Below are positions 40,644-48,978 of a DNA stretch of 64,000 nt, in pieces. Each line of letters begins with the position of its first letter. The first letter of the stretch is position 1. Below the pieces are notes generated by a model. It saw nothing but the letters and a program-made list of their open reading frames with translations. It was not told the DNA's origin and searched no databases. The position numbers were made by a program, and so were the translations under genes. This DNA is from Microlunatus sagamiharensis. Lineage in GTDB: Bacteria; Actinomycetota; Actinomycetes; Propionibacteriales; Propionibacteriaceae. The DNA is taken from NCBI RefSeq assembly GCF_900105785.1, contig NZ_LT629799.1:2666001-2730000 (forward strand), given 5' to 3'.

Positions 40644-42308
40644 ATGCACCCCCGTCCGCGCACCACCGGCCTGCAGGCCGCCGCCGTCACCGCCCTCCTG
40701 GCCACGAGCCTGGCCCTCACCTCCCCCGCGGCGCAGGCCGCCGACCCGCCCGCACCGCCCTCCTCGGGCGCGGCCCCGTCCGGGCAGACTGCGGCGATGG
40801 ACGTCCCCACCCCCGCCCAGCGCATCCTGCCGACGCCGAGGTCGCTCGAGACCCGCAAGGGTTCGCTGACCTTCGACGCCGCGAGCGCGGTCGACGTCGG
40901 CCGTCACCCGAGGAGGAGCACGCTCGGCGTCGCGGACTACCTGGCGGACTTCCTGCGCACCCCCACCGGCTACGACTGGCCGGTCGAACGCGGCTCGAAG
41001 GCGCCCGGACGCGTCGTGCTCCGCACCGGCGGACCGGCCAGCCTCGGCACGGAGGGCTACCGCCTCGAGGTCGGCACGAAGAGCGTCACGATCGAGGCGC
41101 GAACGAGCACCGGCCTCTTCCACGGCGTGCAGACGCTGCGCCAGCTCATGCCCGCCGCGGTCGAGGGCCACCAGCGCGCCGAGGGCACGACGTGGTCGAT
41201 CCCGCGGGTCCGGGTCAGCGACTCCCCGCGCTACCCGGTGCGCGGCGCGATGCTCGACGTCGCCCGGCACTTCATGAGCGTCGAGGAGGTCAAGGCCTAC
41301 ATCGACGCGATGGTCCCGCTGAAGCTGAACACCTTCGAGCTCCACCTCGCCGACGACCAGGGCTGGCGGCTCGAGATCCGCAGCTGGCCGAGGCTCGCGA
41401 CGTACGGCGGCGCGCTCGAGACCGGCGGCACGAAGGGCGGCTACTACACCCAGGAGCAGTACGCCGACCTCGTCGCGTACGCGAAGGCCCGCCACATCAC
41501 CGTCGTCCCCGAGATCGACCTCCCCGGCCACACCAACGCGGCGCTCTCCAGCTATGCCGAGCTCAACTGCGACGGCAAGGCCCCGGCGCCCTACACCGGC
41601 ACCGAGGTCGGCTTCAGCTCGCTGTGCGCCGACAAGGACGTCACCTACCGCTTCCTGTCCGACGTGCTCGGCGAGGTCGCCGCGCTGACGCCGGGGAAGT
41701 ACGTGAGCATCGGCGGCGACGAGGCCCACAGCACCACCCAGGCCGACTACACGAAGATGGTCGACGCCGCCCAGAAGGTGCTGCGGCAGCACGGCAAGCG
41801 GATGTGGGGCTGGCACCAGACCGCCTCGGCCGACCCGGCGAAGAAGAGCATCGCCGCCTACTGGGGCACGACGGGGTCGAAGGACGACATCGCGCTGGCG
41901 CAGGAGGCCGCGCGGAAGGGCCAGCGCCTGGTCATGGCACCGGCCGACCACGCGTACCTCGACATGAAGTACGACCCGACCTTCACCTACGGCCAGGACT
42001 GGGCCGCCGTGGTGCCCGTCTCCGACTCCTACGCCTGGGACCCGGCGACGCTCGTGGCGGGCGTCCCGTCGTCGGCGGTCGCCGGCGTGCTCGCGCCCGT
42101 GTGGACCGAGACGCTGCCCGACATCACGACGGTCGAGCTGATGGCCTTCCCGCGCCTGGCCGGCATCGCCCAGATCGGCTGGTCACCGCGGCGGACGCAC
42201 GACCTCGAGCCCTACCTGGTGCAGCTCGCGGTGCAGGGGCCCCGCTGGGAGGCGGCCGGCGTGAACTTCTACCGTTCGCCCGAGGTCGCCTGGCACCGGT
42301 TCGGCTGA
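40644..42308 (+). CDS. Secreted GH20 beta-N-acetylhexosaminidase
   Basis: A 554-residue enzyme with a signal peptide ending around SPAAQAAD. The non-catalytic GH20b domain comes first. The barrel follows: RGAMLDVARHFMSVEEVKAY, FELHLADDQGWRLEIRSWPR, ITVVPEIDLPGHTNAALSSY, the catalytic Asp-Glu pair in VSIGGDEAHS, and the active-site tryptophans in RMWGWHQ and APVWTETLPD. It releases N-acetylglucosamine from chito-oligosaccharides. A ribosome-binding site (AAGGAAG) precedes ATG 40644. It completes the amino-sugar operon. Confidence 0.92.
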   Translation: MHPRPRTTGLQAAAVTALLATSLALTSPAAQAADPPAPPSSGAAPSGQTAAMDVPTPAQRILPTPRSLETRKGSLTFDAASAVDVGRHPRRSTLGVADYLADFLRTPTGYDWPVERGSKAPGRVVLRTGGPASLGTEGYRLEVGTKSVTIEARTSTGLFHGVQTLRQLMPAAVEGHQRAEGTTWSIPRVRVSDSPRYPVRGAMLDVARHFMSVEEVKAYIDAMVPLKLNTFELHLADDQGWRLEIRSWPRLATYGGALETGGTKGGYYTQEQYADLVAYAKARHITVVPEIDLPGHTNAALSSYAELNCDGKAPAPYTGTEVGFSSLCADKDVTYRFLSDVLGEVAALTPGKYVSIGGDEAHSTTQADYTKMVDAAQKVLRQHGKRMWGWHQTASADPAKKSIAAYWGTTGSKDDIALAQEAARKGQRLVMAPADHAYLDMKYDPTFTYGQDWAAVVPVSDSYAWDPATLVAGVPSSAVAGVLAPVWTETLPDITTVELMAFPRLAGIAQIGWSPRRTHDLEPYLVQLAVQGPRWEAAGVNFYRSPEVAWHRFG

Positions 42309-42327
42309 GCCACCGGGCACCCCGGTC

Positions 42328-42355
42328 GTCCTCCACCCTCGCGGGTGGTGGACGG
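42328..42355. terminator. Hairpin between convergent genes
   Basis: CGTCCTCCACCC (42328-42339) pairs with GGGTGGTGGACG (42344-42355) with one mismatch around TCGC. It sits between the convergent GH20 and B12-protein genes. No T-run follows, as usual in this GC range. Confidence 0.65.
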
Positions 42356-42362
42356 CCGGGCG

Positions 42363-43064
42363 TCAGGCGCTGGCCGCGGCCCGCTGCCGGAAGTGCTCGC
42401 GCGGCAGCACCGAGGGCTCCGGGGGCGGCGTGGTGTGGCGGCTCGTGATCACGTCCGCCGACTCCCGCAGGGTGCCGTCCAGCGGGACCCCCGGGGAGTT
42501 CTGGCGGAAGAACTGCGAGGAGAACGACGAGCCGGCGAAGTACACGGGGACGCCTGCGTCGGAGATCGCCCGCACCGAGCGGACCGCCGGGCTGGCCACG
42601 GTCGGGGTGTGCGAGCAGACGACCACGGCGCTCGGGTGGACCGAGCGGAGGGCGACGAGCAGCGACGCCACCGGCGTCTGCGCACCCAGGTTGCACACCT
42701 CGACCCCACGGCTGACGAGCAGCAGGTCGAGGCAGTCGAGCGCGAGCGTGTGGAGGTCCTCCGGGCCGGCGGCCAGCAGGATCGTGCCGCGGCGGCTGGG
42801 TGCGGGGAGGACCGACGACCGGGCCGCGACCCAGCGCGTCATCGCCGAGGAGAGCACGTGCTCGTGGGCGACGTCGAGCGTGCCGCTCGACCAGAAGGTG
42901 CCGACGACGCGCAGCGCCGGGAAGACGATCTCGTCGATCGTGGTGTCCAGACCGAGGGTGGCGTCCGCGTCGTCCAGGGCCGCGCAGACGCGGTTCTGGT
43001 TGAACGAGCGGACGGCGGTCAGGATCGTGCCCACGTACGTGGCAGGTGCGGGGTCGACGTGCAC
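42363..43064 (-). CDS. B12-binding protein, CarH-like photosensory module without HTH
   Basis: A 233-residue cytosolic protein made only of a four-helix bundle and a B12-binding Rossmann domain. The bundle ends FWSSGTLDVAHEHVLSSAM, which holds the W-x9-EH motif (W58, E68, H69) of CarH/LitR light sensors. The lower-ligand motif is EDLHTLALD (D103, H105), a DxHxxA variant of DxHxxG. The N-terminal MerR-type DNA-binding domain of CarH is absent, so it would have to act through a partner. Alternatively it is a corrinoid carrier. ATG 43064. It is 117 bp downstream of metF on the same strand. Confidence 0.75.
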   Translation of the reverse strand: MHVDPAPATYVGTILTAVRSFNQNRVCAALDDADATLGLDTTIDEIVFPALRVVGTFWSSGTLDVAHEHVLSSAMTRWVAARSSVLPAPSRRGTILLAAGPEDLHTLALDCLDLLLVSRGVEVCNLGAQTPVASLLVALRSVHPSAVVVCSHTPTVASPAVRSVRAISDAGVPVYFAGSSFSSQFFRQNSPGVPLDGTLRESADVITSRHTTPPPEPSVLPREHFRQRAAASA

Positions 43065-43120
43065 GGCTCCATGCTCCTGTAAGAGATGAGTCCTGGCGGT
43101 CGACCCCCGTCGACCTGAAT

Positions 43121-43135
43121 GATGACGTTGTCATC
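43121..43135. promoter_or_regulatory. Inverted repeat upstream of the B12-binding gene
   Basis: GATGACGTTGTCATC (arms GATGAC / GTCATC, 3-nt spacer) lies 57 bp upstream of the B12-protein start, in the gap to metF. Nearby at 43099 is GTCGAC-CCCC-GTCGAC. Either could bind a regulator. Confidence 0.45.
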
Positions 43136-43181
43136 CTGAAGGCACATCGCGCCTGGGTGCAAGGCGGAGCGCCGGAAATTC

Positions 43182-44123
43182 TTATTTGCGTTGCAGAGAA
43201 GAACGCAGCCGGGCGTAGATCTCACGCGTCGCGGGCGAGCGGTTCATGGTGATGAAGTGCAGCCCGGGGGCCCCGCCGGCGAGCAGCTCCTCCGACAGCG
43301 CCGTCGCCAGGTCGACCCCCGCGGCCCGGACGAGCGCCGGGTCGTGCTCCACCTCGTGGAGCCGGTCGGTGACGAAGGCGGGCAGCGCGGCACCCGACAG
43401 GTCGGCGAACCGCTCGATCTGGCTGATGCGGGTCACGGGCATGATCCCGGGGATGATCGGCAGGTCGCTGCCCAGCGCCCGCACGCGCGCCACGAGGTCG
43501 AAGTAGCGCTCCGCGGTGAAGAACAGCTGCGTGATGGCGAAGCTGGCGCCCGCGCGCTGCTTGGCGACCAGGAGCCGCGCGTCGAGGTCGGCGTCGCGGG
43601 TCTGCGGGTGCAGGTCGGGGAAGGCGGCCACCCCGATGCAGAAGTCGCCGAGCCCGGCGACCAGCGAGACCAGCTCGGTCGCGTTGGCGAGACCGTCGGG
43701 GTGCGCCTCCCAGGGGACCGTCGGCCCGCCCGGCATGTCGCCACGGATCGTCATGATGTGGTTGATGCCGACCGAGGCGTACGCCCCCACGACGTGGCGC
43801 AGCTCGTCGCGGCTCTGGCTCGCCGCGGTGAGGTGGGCCATCGGGCGCAGCGTCGTCTGCTCGGCGATCTGCTGCGTCGCGCTGACCGTGCGGTCGCGGG
43901 TCGAGCCGGACGCCCCGTACGTCACCGAGACGAAGTCGGGGCCCAGCGACTCGAGCTCGCGGATCGTCGTCCAGAGCTGGCGGTGCTGCTCCGCGTCCTT
44001 CGCCGGGAACAGCTCGAACGACACCAGCGGCCGCTCCCCCGCCTCGAGGAGCTGGGCGACGGTGGGACCGCGGCCCGGGCGGGAGAGGCGCGGGCGCGCG
44101 GCGACGACAGCAGGCCCGGGCAC
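43182..44123 (-). CDS. metF: Methylenetetrahydrofolate reductase
   Basis: A 313-residue TIM-barrel flavoprotein. LVSFELFPAKDAEQHRQLWT carries the catalytic glutamate (EFxPP-like EL-F), then PDFVSVTYGASGSTRDRTVS, AHLTAASQSRDELR, IMTIRGDMPGG and ASFAITQLFFTAERYFDLV. It reduces methylene-THF to methyl-THF for methionine synthesis. GTG 44123 is used, as upstream frame is not conserved. It is divergent from the polyprenyl synthase gene. Confidence 0.92.
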   Translation of the reverse strand: MPGPAVVAARPRLSRPGRGPTVAQLLEAGERPLVSFELFPAKDAEQHRQLWTTIRELESLGPDFVSVTYGASGSTRDRTVSATQQIAEQTTLRPMAHLTAASQSRDELRHVVGAYASVGINHIMTIRGDMPGGPTVPWEAHPDGLANATELVSLVAGLGDFCIGVAAFPDLHPQTRDADLDARLLVAKQRAGASFAITQLFFTAERYFDLVARVRALGSDLPIIPGIMPVTRISQIERFADLSGAALPAFVTDRLHEVEHDPALVRAAGVDLATALSEELLAGGAPGLHFITMNRSPATREIYARLRSSLQRK

Positions 44124-44171
44124 GCACCAACGATAGGTGCCCGGCCCGTGGCGGTTCCGTACTCTCTCCTG

Positions 44172-45368
44172 GTGGTCACACCGGCACCGCCCGTCACGAC
44201 GCGGCACGTCCAGGCTCCCGGAGCGGTGCCCGCGGTCCGAGACGTCCTCGACCCGGCCGACCCCGTCTCGGCGTCGTTCCGACGCGCCGTGTCCGCCCGC
44301 GTTGCCGCCTTCGTGCAGCGCCAGGCCCCCGTCCTCGAGCCGATGGGCGTCGAGCTCGCCGCGGTCCGGACCATGGCCGCGGAGCTGCTGGACGGCGGCA
44401 AGCGGCTGCGTCCCGCGTTCGCGGCGTGGGGGTTCGTGGCCGCGGCCGGCCGGCCCGCCGAGGACGGGCTGGGGGCGCTCCTCGACGCCGCCGCGAGCTT
44501 CGACCTGCTGCACGCCAGCGCGCTCGTGCACGACGACGTCATGGACTCCTCGGACGTGCGGCGCGGCCGGCCCGCGGCCCACCGCCGCTTCGAGGCGCTG
44601 CACGACGAGGCGGGCTGGCTCGGGGACGGCCCCGGCTTCGGCCGGGCCGGCGCGATCCTGCTCGGCGACCTGCTGATCATGTGGTCGGCGCAGCTGCTGG
44701 GCGAGGCCGGCCTCGCCGACGACGCTCGCCGGCGGGCGCAGCCCCTGGTCGACCGGATGCGCACCGAGGTGACCTGCGGGCAGTACCTCGACATGCTCGT
44801 GCAGGCCCAGCCGCTCACCCGGTGGCTGCCCGAGGTCGACGGCCGCGTCGACCTGCGCGTGGCGCTCGCCGACGTCGACCGCGTCACCGAGCACAAGTCG
44901 GCCCGCTACACCGTGGTGCGGCCGCTGCAGGCCGGCGCCGCGATCGGCGGGGCGGACGACCGCCTGCTCGAGCGCCTCGCCGCGTACGGGTCGCCGCTCG
45001 GGCGGGCCTTCCAGCTCCGCGACGACCTGCTCGGCGTGTTCGGCGACCCGGCGGTCACGGGCAAGCCGGCCGGGGACGACCTGCGCGAGGGCAAGCGGAC
45101 CGCGATCGTCGCCCACGCGTACGCCCGCACCGACGACGCCGGGCGCGGGCTCCTCGTCGCGCTGCTCGGCGACCCTGACCTCGGGCCCGACGGCGTCGCC
45201 CGGCTCCAGGAGCTCGTCCAGTCCTCGGGCGCCGCCGCCGAGGTCGAGGCGACCATCGAGGCCGCGTACGAGGAGTCGCTCGCCGCGCTGGAGACCGCCG
45301 AGGTCACCGACGAGGGCCGCGAGGCCCTGCGGGCGCTCGCCGACGCCGCGGTGCGCCGGGCCTTCTAG
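44172..45368 (+). CDS. Polyprenyl (geranylgeranyl-type) diphosphate synthase
   Basis: A 398-residue trans-prenyltransferase. The region around LLDGGKRLRPAFAAWG binds IPP. The first Asp-rich motif is LVHDDVMDSSDVRRGRP, and the second is FQLRDDLLGVFGDP. The residues before the first motif are small, which fits products of C20 or longer. GTG 44172 is 6 nt after TACTCT (44160-44165), so probably leaderless. It supplies precursors for carotenoids, quinones or other isoprenoids. It is divergent from metF. Confidence 0.9.
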   Translation: MVTPAPPVTTRHVQAPGAVPAVRDVLDPADPVSASFRRAVSARVAAFVQRQAPVLEPMGVELAAVRTMAAELLDGGKRLRPAFAAWGFVAAAGRPAEDGLGALLDAAASFDLLHASALVHDDVMDSSDVRRGRPAAHRRFEALHDEAGWLGDGPGFGRAGAILLGDLLIMWSAQLLGEAGLADDARRRAQPLVDRMRTEVTCGQYLDMLVQAQPLTRWLPEVDGRVDLRVALADVDRVTEHKSARYTVVRPLQAGAAIGGADDRLLERLAAYGSPLGRAFQLRDDLLGVFGDPAVTGKPAGDDLREGKRTAIVAHAYARTDDAGRGLLVALLGDPDLGPDGVARLQELVQSSGAAAEVEATIEAAYEESLAALETAEVTDEGREALRALADAAVRRAF

Positions 45369-45381
45369 GACGAGGGTCGGC

Positions 45382-46056
45382 TCAGTCCGCGGCGGCGAGC
45401 CCGGCGGCGTAGGCGAGGATCACGAGCGCCACCCGGTCGCGCCGGCCGGTCTTGGCGAGGAGCCGGCCGACGTGGGTCTTCACCGTGGCCTCGGACACGA
45501 ACAGGTCCTGCGCGATCTCGGGGTTGCTGCGACCTCGGGCGATGGCGCCCAGCACCTCGCGCTCGCGGTCGGTGAGCCCGGCCACGACCTTCGCGTCCTC
45601 GGCGCGGGGCCCGCGGCTCGCGGTGGCCGTCGCGTAGCGCTCGACCAGGCGCCGGGTCGTGCTGGGAGCGACGACCGTCTCGCCGAGGTGGACCGTACGG
45701 ATCGCCGCGAGCAGGTCCTCCGGCGGCGCGTCCTTGAGCAGGAAGCCGGACGCCCCGGCCTGCAGCGCGGCGAAGGCGTGCTCGTCGAGGTCGAACGTGG
45801 TGAGCACGAGCACCCGCGGCGGCTCCCCCGCGGGCTGGCCGCGGGTGATCAGCCGCGTCGCCTCGACCCCGTCCATGCGCGGCATCCGGACGTCCATGAG
45901 GACCACGTCGGCCGGCGTCCTCCGGAGCTGGGCGACGGCCTCGGCGCCGTCGCGCGCCTGGCCCACGACCTCGAGGTCGGGCTGGGAGGCCACGACCAGG
46001 GCGAGGCCCGAGCGCACGAGGTCCTGGTCGTCGACGAGGAAGACCGAGATCGTCAC
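45382..46056 (-). CDS. NarL/LuxR-type response regulator
   Basis: A 224-residue regulator. The receiver has VFLVDDQDLVRSGLALVVAS with the acidic pair, the phospho-Asp in DVVLMDVRMPRMDG and the Lys in GFLLKDAPPED. The LuxR-type HTH is LTDREREVLGAIARGRSNPE, IAQDLFVSEATVKTHVGRLL. Its GTG start overlaps the sensor kinase stop by 4 bp, so it is the cognate regulator of that kinase. Targets unknown. Confidence 0.93.
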   Translation of the reverse strand: MTISVFLVDDQDLVRSGLALVVASQPDLEVVGQARDGAEAVAQLRRTPADVVLMDVRMPRMDGVEATRLITRGQPAGEPPRVLVLTTFDLDEHAFAALQAGASGFLLKDAPPEDLLAAIRTVHLGETVVAPSTTRRLVERYATATASRGPRAEDAKVVAGLTDREREVLGAIARGRSNPEIAQDLFVSEATVKTHVGRLLAKTGRRDRVALVILAYAAGLAAAD

Positions 46057-47261
46057 GACGCACCGCCCGGCCGCAGCGGCAGGCAGGCCCGCACCGTGAA
46101 CCCACCCGCGGGCGCCGGTCCGGCCGCAGCGCGACCACCCACCGCGGCCACGCGCTCCTGCAGCCCGGTCAGCCCGAACCCCGGCGTCCCCGACCCGGCG
46201 GCCGGACCACCGTTCCCCTCGTCGTGGACCTGCACCACCAGCTCCTCCCCCTCGACCTCGAGCACGACCTCGACGCGGTCCCCGCCGTGGCGGCGCGCGT
46301 TCGTCAGACCCTCCTGCACGACCCGGTACGCGGTGAGCCCGACCACCGGGGCCACCCGGGCGAGGTCGCCGCGACGGCGTACCGACACCGCGGCGCCGGC
46401 CGACCGGGCCTGCTCGACCAACGCGTCCAGGTCGTCGAGGCCCGGCACGGGCCCTCCGCCGCCGGCCGCGGTCCCGGCCGGCGCCGCGCGCAGCAGGCCG
46501 AGCAGCTGGCGCATCTCGCCGAGCGCGGTGCGCCCGGTCTGCGCGACCTGCGCGAGGGCCTCGCGGGAGGTCGCGGCGGACTCGGGCAGCGCGTAGCGGG
46601 CGCCCTCGGCCTGCACCACCATCACCGACAGCCCGTGGACGACGACGTCGTGCATCTCGCGCGCGATGCGCGCCCGTTCGGCCGCGGCGGCCAGCTCCGC
46701 CTGCTGCTCGCGCTCCCGCTCGGCGAGCGCCGCGCGCTCGCGGACGGCTTCCGCACCGGCGCGCGCCCGCCGCGTCTGCTCCCCGTACGCCCACGCGGCC
46801 AGCAGCAGCACCAGCGCCCCGAGGGTCGTGAGGACGTGGGTCGTGCCGGTCGCGGGTCCGAGGCGGGAGTCGAGGTAGGCCCACCACGGGGTCAGCGCGG
46901 CGAGCCCGACCAGCAGGGCCGCGAGCGCGAGGACGACCAGCCCCGTACGCCGGGTCGTCCAGCCCGTCACCGTCGCCAGCGCGACGAGCACGGCGGCGTC
47001 GTGGAACCCGACGGGCGAGCCCACCAGGACCTGGACGGCGGCGGCGAGGCCGACCAGGGCCGCGGTCGTGCGCGGCACGGTGCGGCGCAGGGCCAGGGGC
47101 AGCGCGACGAGCACGACGAAGACCCAGTCCCCGGCGTCCGCGCGCGGCGAGAGCACCTTGAGCAGGACCGCGGACGAGCCGACGGCGAGCACGGCCAGGG
47201 CCACGTCCGCGACGACGATCCGGGCGTCCGGCGTCGCGCGGGGGCGCTCGAGCTCGGTCAC
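46053..47261 (-). CDS. Sensor histidine kinase (HisKA_3 type)
   Basis: A 402-residue kinase. About five transmembrane segments occupy the N-terminal half (ARIVVADVALAVLAVGSSAV, WVFVVLVALPLALRR, LVVLALAALLVGLAAL, GALVLLLAAWAYG). The phospho-acceptor is in ARIAREMHDVVVHGLSVMVV, and the GHKL ATP-binding part has YRVVQEGLTNARRHGG and FGLTGLQERVAAVGG. GTG 47261 has GAGGTG before it; GTG 47270 is an alternative. It pairs with the response regulator downstream. The signal is unknown; it lies in the opposite direction to clpP. Confidence 0.9.
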   Translation of the reverse strand: MTELERPRATPDARIVVADVALAVLAVGSSAVLLKVLSPRADAGDWVFVVLVALPLALRRTVPRTTAALVGLAAAVQVLVGSPVGFHDAAVLVALATVTGWTTRRTGLVVLALAALLVGLAALTPWWAYLDSRLGPATGTTHVLTTLGALVLLLAAWAYGEQTRRARAGAEAVRERAALAEREREQQAELAAAAERARIAREMHDVVVHGLSVMVVQAEGARYALPESAATSREALAQVAQTGRTALGEMRQLLGLLRAAPAGTAAGGGGPVPGLDDLDALVEQARSAGAAVSVRRRGDLARVAPVVGLTAYRVVQEGLTNARRHGGDRVEVVLEVEGEELVVQVHDEGNGGPAAGSGTPGFGLTGLQERVAAVGGRAAAGPAPAGGFTVRACLPLRPGGAS

Positions 47262-47338
47262 CAGCGGCACCTCGCGAACCCTAGCGAGCCGGTGCTCCGC
47301 CGACCGCCTCCGCGGCCCGTGCCGCGCGGCCCGCCCAC

Positions 47339-47368
47339 GCTGCCCAGGGCAGCGCTGCTGCCGGCAGC
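47339..47368 (+). promoter_or_regulatory. PopR-box-like dyads before clpP
   Basis: GCTGCCCAGGGCAGC (47339-47353) contains CTGCC-N3-GGCAG, the core of the Streptomyces PopR box (TCTGCC-N3-GGCAGA, as I recall it). A second dyad, GCTGCCGGCAGC, follows at 47357-47368. Both lie 40-70 bp before the first clpP start. The outer T and A of the consensus are not kept. Confidence 0.6.
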
Positions 47369-47409
47369 GCGACCTGTCGTCGCCGTCCTCGCGCTCGCAG
47401 GCTGGCCGC

Positions 47410-48033
47410 ATGAGCGACGACGACACGACCGACCCGCAGTCCGCGCTGGACCGCGGGCTCTACCAGCTGCTGCTCGAACGGCGCACCCTCGTGCTGGGCG
47501 AACCCCTCGAGCAGCGCAACAGCAACCGCCTCTGCCACGCCCTCCTGCTGCTCGCGGCCGAGGACCCGCAGGCCGACATCGCCCTGCTGATCAACTCCCC
47601 CGGCGGCTCGGTGCCGGGGATGCTGGCGATCCGCGACTGCATGCGCACGATCCCCAACGACGTCGCGACCGTGAACCTCGGCATGGCCTACAGCGCCGGG
47701 CAGTTCCTGCTGTCGTCGGGCACGCGCGGCAAGCGCTGGTGCATGCCGCACGCCAAGGTGCTGCTGCACCAGGGCTCGGCCGGGATCGGCGGCTCGGCGA
47801 TGGACATCGCCATCCAGGCCGACGACCTGCGCCACACCCGCGACACGGTGCTCGGCCTCATCGCCGCCGACACCGGCCAGCCCGTCGAGCAGGTGGAGCG
47901 CGACTCGCAGCGCGACCGGTGGTTCACCGCGGAGGAGGCGCTGGCGTACGGGTTCGTCGACGCGGTCGTCGAACGCCTCGACGACGTGCTGCCCGGCCGG
48001 CGTCGCCCCGTCGGGATGGGGGTCGCGCGATGA
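47410..48033 (+). CDS. clpP: ATP-dependent Clp protease proteolytic subunit (active)
   Basis: A 207-residue ClpP. DIALLINSPGGSVPGMLAIR gives the oxyanion region, GMAYSAGQFLLSSG the catalytic serine, AKVLLHQGSAG the histidine and ERDSQRDRWFTAEEA the aspartate, so the triad is complete. The handle and hydrophobic pocket are conserved. ATG 47410. It overlaps the second clpP by 4 bp and will form a mixed ring with it. The locus order fits the Streptomyces clpP3-clpP4-popR type. Confidence 0.93.
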   Translation: MSDDDTTDPQSALDRGLYQLLLERRTLVLGEPLEQRNSNRLCHALLLLAAEDPQADIALLINSPGGSVPGMLAIRDCMRTIPNDVATVNLGMAYSAGQFLLSSGTRGKRWCMPHAKVLLHQGSAGIGGSAMDIAIQADDLRHTRDTVLGLIAADTGQPVEQVERDSQRDRWFTAEEALAYGFVDAVVERLDDVLPGRRRPVGMGVAR

Positions 48034-48623
48034 GCAGCTACGCCATCCCGTACGTCACCCTCCAGACCACCCGCGGCGAGCGGACGGTCGACGTCTACAG
48101 CCGGCTGCTCGCCGACCGGATCGTCTACCTCGGCACGGGCATCGACGACGGCGTCGCCAACGCGGTGATCGCCCAGCTGCTGCACCTGGAGAACGAGAGC
48201 GCCGAGCTCCCGGTGTCGCTCTACGTCAACTCCCCGGGCGGCTCGATCCCGGCGACGCTGGCGATCTACGACGCCATGCAGTTCATCCGGCCGGCCGTCG
48301 AGACGACCTGCGTCGGGCAGGCGGCGGCCACCGCCGCGCTGCTGCTCGCCGGCGGGACGCCCGGGCGGCGCAGCATCCTGCCCCACGGCCGGGTGCTGAT
48401 CCACGCCCCCGCCGCCGAGGGGCGCGGGACCGTGCCCGACCTCATCCTCGAGGCCGACGAGGTGGCCCGCGTCCGGGCGCAGCAGGAGGAGATCCTCGCC
48501 GCGCACACGCACCGGAGCACCGCGCAGGTGCGCGAGGACACCGAGCGCGACCTCGTCCTCGACGCGCAGGCGGCGGTCCGCTACGGCGTCGTGGACCTGG
48601 TGCTCCCCTCCCGCGAGCCCTGA
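48030..48623 (+). CDS. clpP: ClpP-like subunit lacking the catalytic serine
   Basis: A 197-residue ClpP homologue: LPVSLYVNSPGGSIPATLAI, then CVGQAAATAALLLAGGTPGR where active ClpPs have GQAASMGA or similar. The serine position is alanine here. The His (LPHGRVLIHAP) and Asp (REDTERDLVL) are kept. It is therefore likely a structural or docking subunit that pairs with the active ClpP encoded upstream, like cyanobacterial ClpR. ATG 48030 overlaps the first gene (ATGA). Confidence 0.9.
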   Translation: MSSYAIPYVTLQTTRGERTVDVYSRLLADRIVYLGTGIDDGVANAVIAQLLHLENESAELPVSLYVNSPGGSIPATLAIYDAMQFIRPAVETTCVGQAAATAALLLAGGTPGRRSILPHGRVLIHAPAAEGRGTVPDLILEADEVARVRAQQEEILAAHTHRSTAQVREDTERDLVLDAQAAVRYGVVDLVLPSREP

Positions 48624-48645
48624 GGCCCGGGGCCCGTACGCGGGT

Positions 48646-48978
48646 TCAGGCGGCGAGGGCGACCGGTCCGGTCGGGCGGCCGACAGAGACCGCGCGCGCG
48701 GCCAGGCGGCCCGACGAGCGCTGGGTCAGGTCGAGCACGCGCAGCCCGAGCGCGCCGGACAGCGCCGCCAGGACCTCCGAGGACGGGTCCTTCCGACCGC
48801 GCTCGATCTCGGAGAGGTACTGCGGGGAGACGCCGGCCCGGGCGGCGACGTCGGCGATGCGCTCGCCGCGCCGGCGTCGCTCCTCGCGCAGCTGGGCGCC
48901 CACGACCTCGCGCCACAGCGGTTCGGGCCGGGTGGGCTCTGGCTCGCGCCGGCGCGGGAAGGGGACCACCGTCGTCAT
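48646..48978 (-). CDS. ClgR/PopR-type XRE regulator of clp genes
   Basis: A 110-residue DNA-binding protein with the hallmark start EPLWREVVGAQLREERRRRG, the HTH ERIADVAARAGVSPQYLSEI and ERGRKDPSSEVLAALSGALG. Homologues activate or repress clp genes and are themselves Clp substrates; the C-terminus here ends in GPVALAA, a small hydrophobic end that could be a degron. It is convergent with the clpP pair (22 bp apart), as popR is expected near clpP3P4. Confidence 0.88.
   Translation of the reverse strand: MTTVVPFPRRREPEPTRPEPLWREVVGAQLREERRRRGERIADVAARAGVSPQYLSEIERGRKDPSSEVLAALSGALGLRVLDLTQRSSGRLAARAVSVGRPTGPVALAA

Noticed and set aside
43191-44171. Upstream extension of the prenyl synthase frame
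   Set aside because: The frame is open but antisense to metF; the first supported start is GTG 44172 with a nearby -10 box.
47261-47340. ClgR box (CGC-N5-GCG) before clpP
   Set aside because: The best match, CGCGAACCCTAGCG, has an 8-nt gap between CGC and GCG instead of 5; the PopR-like dyads fit better.
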